Assembly (NCBI GenBank): GCA_017311185.1
Contig: JAESUZ010005099.1
Location: forward strand, 62,001-126,000
DNA length: 64,000 nt
Direction of reading: 5' to 3'
Origin: Proteles cristata cristata
Lineage: Eukaryota; Chordata; Mammalia; Carnivora; Hyaenidae
Below, piece after piece: positions 11,990 through 23,380 of this stretch (within the stretch, counting starts at the first letter, position 1; each line of letters starts with the position of its first letter). Made by a program: the position numbers and the translations under genes. Below the pieces are notes generated by a model. That model had not been told where the DNA came from. It saw nothing but the letters and a program-made list of their open reading frames with translations, and searched no databases.

Positions 11990-12300
11990 AGTACTTCAGA
12001 ATATGACCTTATTTGGAAGTAGGGTCTTTATGGAGATGATCAAGTTAAAATCAGATCATTATGGTGGGCTCTAATCCAAAATGACTTCTGTCCTTAGAGA
12101 AAAATTTGGAGACAGACACACACAAGGCAAATGCCTTGCAAACATGAAGGCAGAGATCAGAGTAATGAGTCTCCAAGCCCAGAAGAGAAGCCTGGAACAG
12201 ATCCTTCCCTCACACCCCTCAGCAGGAAATAATCCACTGACATCTTGACTTTGGACTTCTAGGCACCAGGACTGTGAAACAATTTATTTCTGTTTTTGGA
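11990..12300 (+). mobile_element. Old mammalian interspersed repeat, LTR-type, family uncertain
   Basis: Contains GACCTTATTTGGAAGTAGGG, a GTGGGCTCTAATCCAAAATG stretch and TTTGGACTTCTAGGCACCAG near the end, a layout I know as a widespread old mammalian repeat. I cannot name the family with certainty. Confidence 0.55.
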
Positions 12301-12544
12301 GCTGCTTGGTTTGTGGTTCTTTGTCCCAGCAGCCCTACCACACACTCCATTGTTCAAATTTTTTCCAACTGGGTGAGCTCTGGGATAGGAACCCTCCCAT
12401 CTCCCCATGGGTCAGCCACGGTGCCCATGTGTGCTTGTGCCTGTGCTGTCTTTCACTCTAAAGTGACACATCTGCTTTGCTCCAATGCCTACACTAGAAA
12501 CTGCTCAGGGAAATGTTTGCCTCAGAGGTAAAATAAAGTCATTC

Positions 12545-12715
12545 CCGCATAAACTCAGGTTGAGAAAATCCATTGCTCACAGGGATCTGCCTAACAAGAA
12601 ATACTAAAGGAAGTTTTTCAAAATGAAATGAAATGGTATCAGTACACTTGAAACTAATATAACACTTCATGTTAATTATACTTCAATTAGAAAAAGAAGA
12701 AGAAAGGAAATGATA
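12545..12715 (+). mobile_element. L1 3' end fragment
   Basis: Ends with an L1 3'-end-like phrase (TGAAACTAATATAACACTTC, then ATACTTCAATTAG and an A-rich tail). Confidence 0.55.
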
Positions 12716-12756
12716 TCAGATGGTCATTTTTTAAAAATCTCGAAAAAAAAATCACC

Positions 12757-12828
12757 CATCGTGGGGCTCAAACTCATGATCCTGAGATCAGTGCATGCTC
12801 TACTGACTAAGCCAGCCAGGGTCCCTCA
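12757..12828 (-). mobile_element. Partial SINE (head only)
   Basis: Reads CGTGGGGCTCAAACTCATGA and ends GCCAGCCAGGGTCCC. It is the antisense tRNA-like head of a SINE without the CT-tail portion. Confidence 0.65.
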
Positions 12829-12829
12829 G

Positions 12830-13839
12830 ATGGCAATTTGAATGTATCTAAAGAAATAAAAAGCACAAGTTAAAGTAATGAAATAGGTAAGTCTATATAA
12901 AAGGATATACATACGTTTTTTCTTTCAGTTTCTTAATTGATTTAAAAGAGAATTGCATGAAACAATAAGTTTCAAATTGTATGATCAGTCTTAGAGTCTA
13001 TAGATTTATACTATATGTAATAATAGGAACAAAAGAAGGAGGCAGGGAATGGGACCATCTGGGAGAAAGGAAAAGACATCAGACAATAATGCAAATCCAC
13101 AGGAAGAACCCTGGAAATAGTCAATATTTGGATTATTCTAAAAGACTCTAAAAATATGTTTTCTCCTTTTTCTTCCTAATTTTTAAAAAAGATGACCGTA
13201 GAAAGTGAAAATTATAATGCACTATTGTTGGGTTTATAGCATATATAGACATGATGTATATAATAGGAATAACCCAAAGGAGGAGGGAAGAAATAGAGCT
13301 ACCTTAGAGCGAAGTTTCTGTATTTTATCAAAATTACATTAGCATTAATCTGAAAGAGATTGTAAAAAATTAATATGTGCATTGTAGAGACTTTCAGTTT
13401 CATCTTCCACATGAAAGGAGATTGGAAGTCATCACTCCATTCTAGTAACAAGCAAAAAGCTGAAGAAACCAAACACTGTCAGCTCTTCTTGGTGAGGAGG
13501 CCACAGGCCAAACGGCCGCATCCAAGACTGGAAAGACAGACAGACAAATACCATAGGGATTCACTGTTTACTGGGGCAGAGTTTCCCAGCCAGAAACTGC
13601 CGCAGGAGCCAAATCCTGATTGGAAAACCCAAACTGTAATTGATGAATTGCTGGAGGCTCAGTGTGGACAAGTCTGAGAATTAAAAACTCCAGGAGGACC
13701 CAGTAAAGGGTGTGCCCACAGTGTTGTGAAATAGATCTCTAAGAGCTCGACTGATTTCTCAAAGTAAATTCCAGAGAAAAATCCCTTTCTGCTTTTGGCA
13801 GGGGAGGGGAAAAGAAACCGGCAAGAACACTCTGTAAAA
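12830..13839. other. Intergenic, probable L1 debris
   Basis: AT-rich. The stretches at about 13010-13090 and 13240-13310 share similar phrases (TAATAGGAAC/TAATAGGAAT followed by AGGAGG) and may be decayed L1 pieces. No V exon found. Confidence 0.35.
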
Positions 13840-14075
13840 AAATGTTTTTAATGTTTTTTGTTTGTTTGTTTGTTTGTTTGTTTGTTTTTTAGAGAGAGAG
13901 AGAGAGAATGCAAGCAGAGGAGGGACAGAAAGAAAGGGAGACACAGAATCAGAAGCAAACTCTAGCCTCTGAACTGTCAGCACAGAGCCCAGTACTGGGC
14001 TCAAACTCATAAACTACAAGGTCATGACCTGAATCAAAGTCAGACTCTCAACTGACTGAGCCACCCAGGCACTCT
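13840..14075 (-). mobile_element. Feliform SINE with (TTTG)n end
   Basis: Antisense copy with a (TTTG)n expansion at about 13858-13886, a GAGAGA block, GGTCATGACCTGAATC and a reversed head ending CACCCAGGCACTC. Confidence 0.9.
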
Positions 14076-14505
14076 GAACATTCTTCTTAACAAGGCCTGT
14101 AGTTAGGGTAAACTAGTGAACCCAAGCCCAATCTGCTGATGTATTATCAGAGTCTAATTATCTAAGGAAGAGAAATAACCAACTCCAGCCCACTCTAGCC
14201 ATCCTCTCCTGCCTAAGGGAAAAAAAAAAAAACAAAAAAACTTTGTAAAGACTTGTGTAGTTCACAGTCCAGCGGGATAGGCTCACTAAAAGACCTGATC
14301 ACAGGACTGCACTTTTATTTACAGCAGTTCTTTTCCCTCAGTACATCACATCTGTCTAGCAACAAAAAAAGTATAAGGAATGCCAAAAGACAAAAAATAC
14401 AATTTGAAGAAAGCAAGCAAGCGTCAAATCAGACACAGCAAGGATGCTGGAATTATCAGACCAAGAATTTAAAACAACTATAATTTGCTAAAGAATTTAA
14501 TGGAT

Positions 14506-14708
14506 AGGGGCACCTGGGTGGCTCAGTTGGTTAAGCATCCAACTCTTGATTTTGGCTCAGGACATGCTCTCACAGTTCATGAGATCAAGTCCTACACTGG
14601 GCTCTGTGCTGACAGTACGGTGTCTGCTTGAGATTCTCTCTCTGCCCCTCCCTCGTGCACGCACAGACACTCTCTCTTTCAAAAATAAATAAATAAACTT
14701 TAAAAAAT
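14506..14708 (+). mobile_element. Feliform tRNA-derived SINE
   Basis: GGGGCACCTGGGTGGCTCAG head, CT-rich tail, AATAAATAAATAAACTT end. Confidence 0.95.
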
Positions 14709-14719
14709 GTTTGTTCTTT

Positions 14720-15895
14720 AAAAGACACTGTTAGGAAAATAGAAAACAGAAGCCATAGACTAGGAGAAAGTTTGTGCAAAACATATACCTAAAAAGAGAT
14801 CTATGCCTAGAATGTATATGTTAAAAGCTCTTAGAACTTAATAAGGACAGTCAATTTTTTTTTAATGGGCCAAGGATTTGAACAGACTCTTTACCAAACC
14901 AAACCAAACCAAACCAAACCAAACCAAACCAAAACCCTATGCATAGGAAATAAGCATGTGAAGACAGGGTCAGCATCATTATTCTTAAGGAAAATGCAAA
15001 TTAAAGTGACAAGATACCACTGCATAACTACTAGAATGGCTAAAATATAAGTGACTGACCATATCAAATATTGGTGAAATTTTGGAGCAACTGGAACTCT
15101 TACAAACACTGTTGGGAATGTAAATGGTACAATCTCTCAGAAAACAGTTTCATTGTTTGTTAACAAGTTAAACATGAACCCACCATTTAGTCTAGCAATT
15201 ACGCTTCTGGTTTCTAACCCAGAAGAAATTACAGCTTATGTCTATACAAACAATTATAAGTGAATCTTCATACGTGCTTGGAAAACAGTAATCAGAAATA
15301 ACCCAGAAGTTCATCAACAGGTGAATGGATAAATACATTGTGGTATAGCTACACAATGGGATACCCGTCAACAATGAAAAAGAATTAATTACCAATAAAC
15401 ATAATAGTGTGGATGAATCTCAAAATAAATATGCCAAAGGACACCAGATGAAAGAGTATACACTCTATGATTCTATTTACATAAAATTCTAGAAACTGCA
15501 AACTCAACTATAGTAAGAGAAGGCAGACTACTGATTGCCTGGGGCTGAATAGTGTTGGAGGGATGTACCAGGAAAGTATACAAGAGGGGTTATAAAGGAG
15601 CATGATGAATAGGGGCCACAAGAGGGTTCTAGGGGTGCATATGCTCAGTATCTTGATTGCCATGATGATTTCACATTTGGATGGATGAACCAGAGCACAG
15701 AATCAGCGTTTTAGAAGATAAAATTTTGGAACATAATGAAGCAGAAAAATGGGGGGGAACAAAGGGATCCAAGACTTAGAGAACCCAGTGACTTATGATT
15801 TCACATTTGTATGCCCATGTCAAAAATGATCAAAGTGCACATTTTAAATATATGCAGTGTATTATGTCAAGTATGCCTCAATAAAGCAGTTTTTT
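14720..15895 (+). mobile_element. L1 LINE 3' portion, truncated
   Basis: Sense-strand L1 3' region: diverged ORF2 end phrases such as GGAAAATGCAAATTAAAGTG, CACTGTTGGGAATGTAAATG and ACCCAGAAGTTCATCAACAG, ending in CAATAAAGCAG. Stops in all frames. It carries an internal (CAAAC)n microsatellite at about 14894-14934. Confidence 0.85.
14894..14934 (+). repeat. (CAAAC)n pentanucleotide microsatellite
   Basis: About eight uninterrupted units of ACCAA/CAAAC inside the L1 fragment. Confidence 0.95.
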
Positions 15896-16325
15896 AAAAG
15901 ATTGAAATCAAAAGCAGGCAGAATGAAATGTTGAAAACCAATGAATCAGTATTACAGAGAAGAGAACTTTTCACTTTCTTTTTATTACAAGGGGAAACTG
16001 TTTCAAGCATGTAAAGGTAATAGTATATTTTCTGTATCTAATAATAAATAATATACCTGTTGTAATAAATAATTGTGCCTCATATATATAAATTAATATG
16101 GGAAGTCCTCCACTATTCAATATTTCTCACCCTAGCCAAAAGGTGGCAGTGTTTAAAAAGTGTTTGAGTGCAGGTTTGTGCCGCCCATGGAAGAATAGAA
16201 AAATAAGTCTGACCTCTGGCGCAGTCTCCTCCCACCCATGAGAAACCCCTGAGCTAAAGTAACCTGTGCTGCAAAAGCTCTTATGACAACACGTGATCTG
16301 GCTGTATTTTCTGATGAACGAAAGC

Positions 16326-16916
16326 ATGGAGACTCTCCTGCGAGTACTCCTAGGAATATTAGAGTTGCAGGCGGCCTGTAAGTATGCAGTTTGTGTAAAA
16401 GAGGCAGGGGGTAGTGATGGCTCCCTGCGGGCAGGAACTTAGTGCTCTTCTTGTCCCAGGGAGGCCCTTTTAAGAGCCTAGTATAGACAATATTCTTTGT
16501 TGATGTGATAACATTGTTCCTGAGGAGGGTGGGGGGGAGTGAAGAGAGGGACAGAGACAAACCATCCCTACTGACGGCATGAAGATCTTATGCGGTCTCC
16601 TGTGTTTTCTTTACGTTGTCTTTTTGAACAGGGGTCAGTAGCCAAGAACTGGAGCAGAGTCCACGGTCCCTGACCATCCAAGAGGGAGAAGATTTCACCA
16701 TAAATTGCAGTTCATCAAAGACTTTATATACCCTGCACTGGTACAGGCAAAAGAATGGTGAAGGTCTAAGCTTCTTGATGCTGTTACAGAAAAGGGGGGA
16801 AGAAAAGAGTCATGAAAAAATTACTGCTAAGATGGATGAGAAAATGCAGCAAAGTTTCCTGCATGTCACAGCCTCCCAGCCCAGCCACTCAGGCATCTAC
16901 CTCTGTGCAGCAGATG
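16326..16916 (+). CDS. TRAV34: TRAV34-like T-cell receptor alpha V segment
   Basis: Leader exon 16326-16377 (METLLRVLLGILELQAA) with donor GTAAGT, a 254-bp intron, and V exon 16632-16916 after TTTTTGAACAG. The codon split over the splice gives Trp of WVSSQELEQSPRSLTIQEG. Then come FTINCSSSKTLYTLHWYRQK with Cys23 and Trp41, the GEEKSHEKITAKMDEK stretch, and ASQPSHSGIYLCAAD with Cys104 at 16904-16906. Leader, WVSSQELEQSP, SSKTLY, EEKSHEKITAK and SQPSHxGIYLC match TRAV34, and the position after TRAV26-2 agrees. No stop or frameshift in the joined exons. It supplies a TCR alpha variable domain, displayed at the T-cell surface with beta and CD3. Confidence 0.95.
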
Positions 16917-16955
16917 CACTGTGATCTCCAGACCTACGCAGGCTGTCCCCAAACA
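16917..16955 (+). other. V-type 23-RSS of the TRAV34-like gene
   Basis: Heptamer CACTGTG (one change) at 16917-16923, a 23-bp spacer, then CCCCAAACA at 16947-16955, a weak nonamer keeping the central AAA. Confidence 0.75.
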
Positions 16956-17044
16956 TGCAGCTGGGCCACAGAGGCTCTGCTGACACCGGGCTCTGGAGGG
17001 GTTCCTGTACACTTGCCAAGGTGAGGGGCTTTAGGACAATGCAG

Positions 17045-17145
17045 TAGTCTCGTGGCAAAACAAAACCAGAAACAAAACAAAGAAAAACAAAAAAATAAAA
17101 ATAAATAAAACAAAAATAAAACAAAACCAAAAATACACACAAGAA
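17045..17145 (+). repeat. (AAAAC/AAAAT)n A-rich low-complexity tract
   Basis: About 100 bp of AAACAAAAC/AAATAAAA units; no gene. Confidence 0.8.
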
Positions 17146-17485
17146 GAAGAAGGCTCTGGAGTGAGGGTGAGGGAAGCTCTACCGTTGGTCCCTAATTTCA
17201 TTTGATTTTCTGTCGAGGTAATCCTTACTCTTTAGTAGGTAGCACCTCAGAGTGGATGGTATGGATTTCAGTGGCTTTTGTAACTGTGCATAAAGCTGTG
17301 TCTTTATTGTCCCAAGGAAACTCCCTTCTTTATTAACAGAAAGAAATTCTGAGTCATTTAGTAGATTCCTTTGGCCTTTTAGGATTATATCATGAGTATG
17401 GGGGCAGCAATATTGTCATGCTGGGAGGACTCAGGGGTGATATTTTTTCCCTAAGTTTATATTAAATATAAAGATAGACAAATAG

Positions 17486-17690
17486 GGGTGCCTGGGTGTC
17501 TTAGTCGGTTAAGCGTCCGACTTTCGCTTAGGTCATGATCTCGCGGTTTGTGGGTTCGAGCCCGGCGTCGGGCTCTGTGCTGACTGCCAGCTCAGAGCCT
17601 GGAGCCTGTTTCGGTCTGTGACTCCCTCTCTCTCTGACCCTTCCCTGTTCACGCTGTCTCCCTCTCTCTCCTAGAAAAAAAAAAAACCCT
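17486..17690 (+). mobile_element. Feliform tRNA-derived SINE
   Basis: GGGGTGCCTGGGTGTCTTAG head, GCGTCCGACTTTCGC, intact CT tail, ending in a 12-bp poly-A. Confidence 0.95.
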
Positions 17691-18056
17691 AGACTATTAG
17701 AGTTATGAGTAGCTTCAGATAGTTTGTCCTTCAACCATCAGACAATTGTGGAAGAATCTATTATCATCGGTAAACCAAGGGGATACAAGTTTTCAGCTAT
17801 TCTGCGCCAGCCCACAAGATGCCGCTGCTCTATTTTGAATGACTCCCCGGAGTGGGTGAGTGAGAAGGATTTGAATTTGAATTAGGGCCAAATGATACTT
17901 ATTTTTCCGGTTGGCTGAAGAGCCAAATTGCTATTTCCCTTTCAGGTTGTGTGTGTGTGGGTGGGCCCTGGGGGGGAAAGGGTGTTGTTTCACAAAAGAA
18001 AAAGAAAAGCTCAGGGCAGTGAATCACATTTTGCCCGGGAAACCAAGAGCGGAAGG

Positions 18057-18586
18057 ATGGAGAAGCGGCCAAGAGCTTCACTAGTGATCTTTTGGCTTCA
18101 GCTGAGCTGTGAGTTGCATTAGTACAAAGGGCCAAGGACAATTGGGAAAACCGGAGGACTGATTCCCAGAAAAGCGGAATGCCTCTTGGTTTATCTAGGA
18201 GCATTTGCTGTTCCAGTGGAGAATAATTATGATCTCCGAGAAGACTTGACCTGACACCACTCTTTCTCTGACTGATGTGTTTATTACTTTTTTCTGAACA
18301 GGGGTGAGCAGTGAAGACAAGGTGATACAGAGCCCCCCGTCTCTGGTTGTCCAGGAGGAAAACAGCGCAACTCTCAACTGCAGTTACCAAGTGACCAACT
18401 TTCAAAGCCTACTTTGGTTTAAGCAGCAAGAGAATGCTCTTACCTTGCTGTTTAGACAATTTTCAAGCGGGATTGAGAAATCAGGAAGGTTAAAAGGCAC
18501 ATTAGATAAGAAAGAACTTCTCGGCACCCTGCACATCACAGCCACCCAGCTTGGAGACTCAGCTACCTATCTGTGTGCAGCGGAGA
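18057..18586 (+). CDS. TRAV36/DV7: TRAV36/DV7-like T-cell receptor V segment
   Basis: Leader exon 18057-18108 (MEKRPRASLVIFWLQLS) with donor GTGAGT, a 193-bp intron, and V exon 18302-18586 after TTTCTGAACAG. The joined frame gives WVSSEDKVIQSPPSLVVQEE, LNCSYQVTNFQSLLWFKQQ with Cys23 and Trp41, then SSGIEKSGRL, LDKKELLGTLHITATQ and GDSATYLCAAE. SSEDKV.QSP.SLVV, VTNF.SLLW and SSGIEK.GRL..LDKKEL are the TRAV36/DV7 signature. In human this segment can join to delta as well as alpha. Frame is open throughout. It lies 1.1 kb after TRAV34; human has TRAV35 in between, of which nothing is seen here. Confidence 0.95.
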
Positions 18587-18625
18587 CACAGTGTTGTCTC
18601 GTCAGCTGCAGCCTGTACCCAAATG
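18587..18625 (+). other. V-type 23-RSS of the TRAV36-like gene
   Basis: Consensus heptamer CACAGTG at 18587-18593, a 23-bp spacer, then ACCCAAATG at 18617-18625 (nonamer with AC and AAA kept). Confidence 0.85.
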
Positions 18626-19370
18626 CTCCAGATGGGGCTCCTGCAGCTGTTAGATGCGGACCTTGCTACATCAGGCATGACCCCAAAAGTAAGCTGTAAG
18701 GAAAAGCAACGATTAGTCAAGATCCTCATGCCCATGTTGACAGTTACTTGTGTGGTTTACTGAGTCATATTACTGCATTCACTACCTTCTCTGTGCTTCT
18801 TGTGAAAGTCTGCATAGCTAATATTTTTCCGGGGTTGCTCATACAATACCAACTCCACCATGACACCATTATGCCCTGTGGGAGAAAGGAAGCCCTTTTA
18901 CCAAGATTGCACCAGCAACTTGTATGTCCACCACCCATCATGGACTGTGCCTAACAGCATGATGGACGGACATTCCAGTTGATTTGGGTCCACCCTTTCC
19001 ACATAGAGTAGACACTGCCTCCAACTTTTCTTGCTGGACATATTAGCAAAGAACAAGGAATGGGAACCAGAAAGCATCATTAGCTGATTCAAACAAAAGC
19101 TTTTCTTCACCTCTTGCAGTATTCTTACCCACTCCCTTCATCCTTGGGTGGTTGCTTAAGCTAGGCGCTTCATGAGAGTAGCTTTCTCGAGAATGTGCAC
19201 ATTAATTTGAACACTTAGTATCAGAAGCAGTCTCTCAAAAGAAAGTGGCTAGCGAATCTAAGTTATGACAAGCTAACACACACTTAGCTTAGTTCTGTTA
19301 CGGTATTTTGTGTGTGTGTGTGAAATATATGATCTCCTATATACCGTGTTTACAGAGTTAGCAATGGAGA
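18626..19370. other. Intergenic, nothing recognised
   Basis: Spacer after TRAV36 without V segment or clear repeat apart from a short (TG)n run near 19308-19322. Confidence 0.45.
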
Positions 19371-19379
19371 CTACTGTTT

Positions 19380-19595
19380 TTTGAGAGTTAACACTATAGA
19401 CCTTATACCTTGCAAATATTACCTCATTAAAGTTTCAAAACAACTCTGATGGATCATTGTTCTTCTCAGATTAGGAAATGCAAATTCAGAAAGATTCAAG
19501 TTTCCTCCTCACTTCTGAAAAATAACTGCTAGAATGTAAAATCAAGTCCATCTGACTCCAAAGGCTATGCTTTTTCCATTACATGTTCCATGTTA
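19380..19595 (+). mobile_element. MIR-type SINE, old
   Basis: Layout of mammalian MIR: ATTACCTCATTAAAGTTTC, AACAACTCTGATGGATCATT, a GATTAGGAAATGCAAATTCA core, and TCCATCTGACTCCAAAGGCT at the 3' part. Confidence 0.7.
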
Positions 19596-20229
19596 AATAT
19601 CCCAGGAGAAAAATAATCCCCAACACCATCACTACAGTTATATACCAAAAAAGTACATGAAACTGGAATAAAATGTGCTTGCCATATGAATAAAGCAACA
19701 TGTTCACAAAACACCAAAATGTTTATCACTGTATCAGTGCTTTTCGAATGCTGAGCCTAACACTTTATTTTCTGCTTTATAATATTCTTTGTTTTTCAAA
19801 AAACCGTGCAAGAGCTCAATACCGTGCATTATGTCACACATAGGAAAAAAAATTACAATACCCTCTATTTTAAAGTTCCAAAATCCAAGTAAGGCGAAAC
19901 TGCATTCTGTGGTTATTATCTGACACTCAAGTTTAGCTGGATTACAATGATTAACTATAAGTGACCAAGCGACACAACATTAAAACAAGATTTTTGATGG
20001 CTAGCCCTTCAAATCAATGTGGAGTAATGCTCCCTTAAGTGGGGAAGGTGTAAAAGTTACAAAAAGACCTACTTCTCCTGATAATTGATTTTAATGACTA
20101 TTCCTATACATGGAGTGCTTGGATGCCCTCTTATCGTAGGCGAGTGAAGGCAGTAAAGGCAGCTTGAACTCATGAGTTTGTTAGGAAATGCATTGCAGTT
20201 GAGTGCAGTTTAGATTCCATTGTCCAGGA

Positions 20230-20930
20230 AATGAGGATGTTATGCCTGAATCCCAAGTCCCCAGAGACCTCCAAGGAGCTGACACTGATGCAAGTACATA
20301 AGGGTCTTTATTTACATAGTACATAAGTACCTTATTTACATAAGCTCAGCAGGGGCTCACCCATCAACCGACGGGGCAGCAGAGTGAAGCCCCAAACAAT
20401 AGCAAGCAGGGTTTTTATGGGGCAAGGGACAGGGGTGTTACAGTGCACACATTGTACGCATAGCATCATCACATAAGTACCAATCATAATTGTACAGCAC
20501 TCATGGCAACAGCTTTGACCATTCAGTATCTGTGAGGTGTTCATTACTTTTGGCGGGACCCAATCTTGACCTTTGAGAATCCTTTGAAAATTACCAATTA
20601 TGAGGTGAGTTTAAAGGGCCCACGTGGGGTTCAGGCAAGCAGTGGATGCTTGGCTAGTTTGTACAGAGTAGTTATCTATAGTCCCCAGACCCTGACTCAG
20701 ACCACAGGAATGTTACTATCTTTCTTAGCTTCTTTTGATTGGCTGACTTGAGGGTGGTCCGTGGGTGGCTTCTGCTAAAGTTTTTCCTGGAACTGGGGCT
20801 ACGTGCAGCCCGAGGTTGCTCTCCGAATGGAGGCCTTAGTCTCAAAATGGCGTTACTTAGGCCCTTCAAGGAGATAGTGTGGGAAAAGAGCCGGTGGTTA
20901 TTCAAGGAGAAGGAGAAGGAATAGGACAAA
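20230..20930 (-). mobile_element. Probable endogenous retrovirus LTR (antisense)
   Basis: A distinct GC-richer block with a reversed polyadenylation motif (TCTTTATTTACAT near 20308), repeated TTTATTTACATA units, and a promoter-like GATTGGCTGACTTGAGGGTG further in. No coding frame. The LTR interpretation is from composition and layout; termini and family not fixed. Confidence 0.4.
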
Positions 20931-21959
20931 AATGACTGCAGTGTACCTGCCATTTTTCAGCCTGCACATGCCTCTACCCGTTTTCTCTTCTTCCCCCTTT
21001 TCTATCTACACCAAGAGCCAGAAACCAAGATGTGGAGATGAAGGGAGAATCCAGCTTTACTTTATTTATGATTACAAGACAGAAGTGGGAAATCCTGGGT
21101 AAGTCTCCCCAGCGTTTCTAAGCGAAATTTTGTAAAGTAAAGAAAAATAGGAAGAAGGATGTACTTGGTTTTTTTATTCTTATTTTTTTTCACTTGATGA
21201 CTCGTAAGAAAAGATTCAGAGAAAGACTAATAAGTTATCACTCTACAGGTGGCCATCTTTAACACACTAGGTATGTTCCCCAAAAGTGGTGTGTAAACTG
21301 GATTTTTTATCTTATCATCCCCCTTTAGTCCTCAAGATTTGTGCAAGGCCAACATTGAAAAATTAAAAAATCACAATATCGACTCTAATTATTCCCTGCA
21401 AAAATCTTCACTGCTGGTTACAGTGTGCACATGCCCTCAAGTTCTTCAGTACATGACACTATTAGAGTGTCTGGTGTGTTTAACATAGTCAGATGGACAG
21501 AAGTGCATCCTTTATGGCTTGATACAAATGATGACAAAGTTTTAACAGATAGCGTGTCAAGGAAGTCTATTAAATTCGTTTATCCAATTCTCAGTCGGTT
21601 TAAAATATTTCATAATATTAGATGTTTCTTTCATGCGTGGTAGGGAGGGGTCGTATGAGACTTCCCACGTGGCTGAATGCAATGCCTGTCCACGATACAC
21701 GGGGAGGCAGGCTTTCACTAGGCACGGTACAAGTGGGTCCTTTCCTCCCTTGGCAGATGGTTGCGTAAATGACCATGAGTTTTGACCCATGAATCCCACT
21801 GCATTTTTCCTAAGGAGAAAATCTGCCAAGAAAGCACTTGCACAACAAGAAACACAAAATGTGAGGTGCTGCCTTCCAAATTTTAAAACAGCTTAAATAT
21901 TCAGCCATAGGATTGAGCCATCAACTTGTTAGAGTATGTTTTTAAAAAAACACCCCCTA

Positions 21960-22150
21960 TGGGGCGCCTGGGTGACTCATTCGGTTAAACATCCAACCAT
22001 TGGCTTCAGCTCAGATCATGATTTTAGGCGTCATGGGTTAAAGCCCCACTTTGGTGTTGCGTGGGACTCTCTCTCTCTCTCTGCCCTCCTCCGTGTGCTC
22101 TCTCTCTCTCTCTTTTGACCTGAAAACAATTAATAAACTTTTAAAAAGAC
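21960..22150 (+). mobile_element. Feliform tRNA-derived SINE
   Basis: GGGGCGCCTGGGTGACTCAT head, reduced body, (CT)n tail and AATTAATAAACTT end. Confidence 0.9.
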
Positions 22151-23380
22151 AATATTTTCTTTTAATTTAATCACTGTCCTTTACACTTTTGATATATTTC
22201 AAATTATAAAAACAATACTACTTATTGTAATAAATGAAACAATACAAATACTAAAAAAAAAAGTTAATCCTCACTCACCCATTCTCTCTCATTCCTGTGA
22301 GGTAAGTAATATCAACAGTTTGGTAATTGTCCTTCCCGCCATTGTCCCTATTTATATTTTTTATTGATAGATGTGTATGCATGTATTATATATATAATAT
22401 CATACATATTATATATAATCTATATAATAAACTTGTTTTGGTTATCACATACGCATCCTTACAAGTCAGTAGGTATTATTATAACCCATTCATTTTTTTA
22501 ATGTATTTTTATTTTTTATTGAAGTATAATAAGCATACAGTGTTACATTAGTTTTAGGTGTACAATATAATGACTCAAAAATTCCACACATTATTCAGGG
22601 CCCATCATTTTAACTAATGTCTAATTGTCCACAGCATGGATGTACCATAGTCTTCTCAAGCATTTTTTTTTTAATTTTAAATGTTTATTTTGTTTTGAGA
22701 GAGAGACAGAATGTGGGCAGAGGAGAAGCAGAGAGAGAGAGACACACACACACAGAATCTGAAGCAGGCTCTAAGCTCTGAGCTGTTAGCACAGAGCCCA
22801 ACATGGGGCTCAAAGCCACGAACCATGAGATCATAACCTGAGTCGAAGTCGGATGCTTAACCCACTGAGCCACGCAGATGCTCCAAGCATTTCTTTATGG
22901 ATAGATATTATCTTGTCTATTTGGGACTACTGCTGTGATAAATAACTATATCTATATTATATATAGATTTTTAAAAATTAGATTACAGGATCAAACGATA
23001 TCTTCATCCTTATTTTTAACAGACTTTTTGGATTACTTTCAAATAAAGGTATAGCATGTCACACTCTAACCAGCAAGTGGTGTGGATTTTCCCCTTATTC
23101 TCACTAGGTTTAGACAATATGAAGTCTTTCAAATTTGCAAATATGATAGGCCAAAACTTAACGCATTGTTGCTCTAATTTACATTTCTCTGATTTCTAGT
23201 GAGATCAAAAGTTTATGGCAAATTGGGTTTTCTCTTGTGTAAATTGTGTTTTGTATCTGTGTCCATTCTTCTTTAAGGTTATTTACTTCTCATCAATAAA
23301 ATATATGCTAGGATGTCTTTCTTTGTTCCCTGTGTATCAGGGTCAATTTCAAGTTTCACTTAAGAAGCTTCCGAGGTTTT
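22150..23380 (-). mobile_element. Old L1 fragments (reversed), broken up by a SINE
   Basis: T-rich DNA with reversed L1 3' region phrases: TTTTATTGAAGTATAATAAG and TTTAGGTGTACAATATAATG at 22510-22570, and CTAATTTACATTTCTCTGAT near 23175. A SINE interrupts at 22672-22884. A TATATAATAT tract lies at 22385-22432. Confidence 0.65.
22672..22884 (-). mobile_element. Feliform tRNA-derived SINE
   Basis: Antisense: AATGTTTATTTTGTTTTGAG, GAGAGACAGA block with ACACACACAC, and a reversed head ACTGAGCCACGCAGATGCTC. Confidence 0.9.

Noticed and set aside
17899..18405. 168-codon - strand frame across TRAV36
   Set aside because: Antisense shadow of the TRAV36 leader, intron and V exon.
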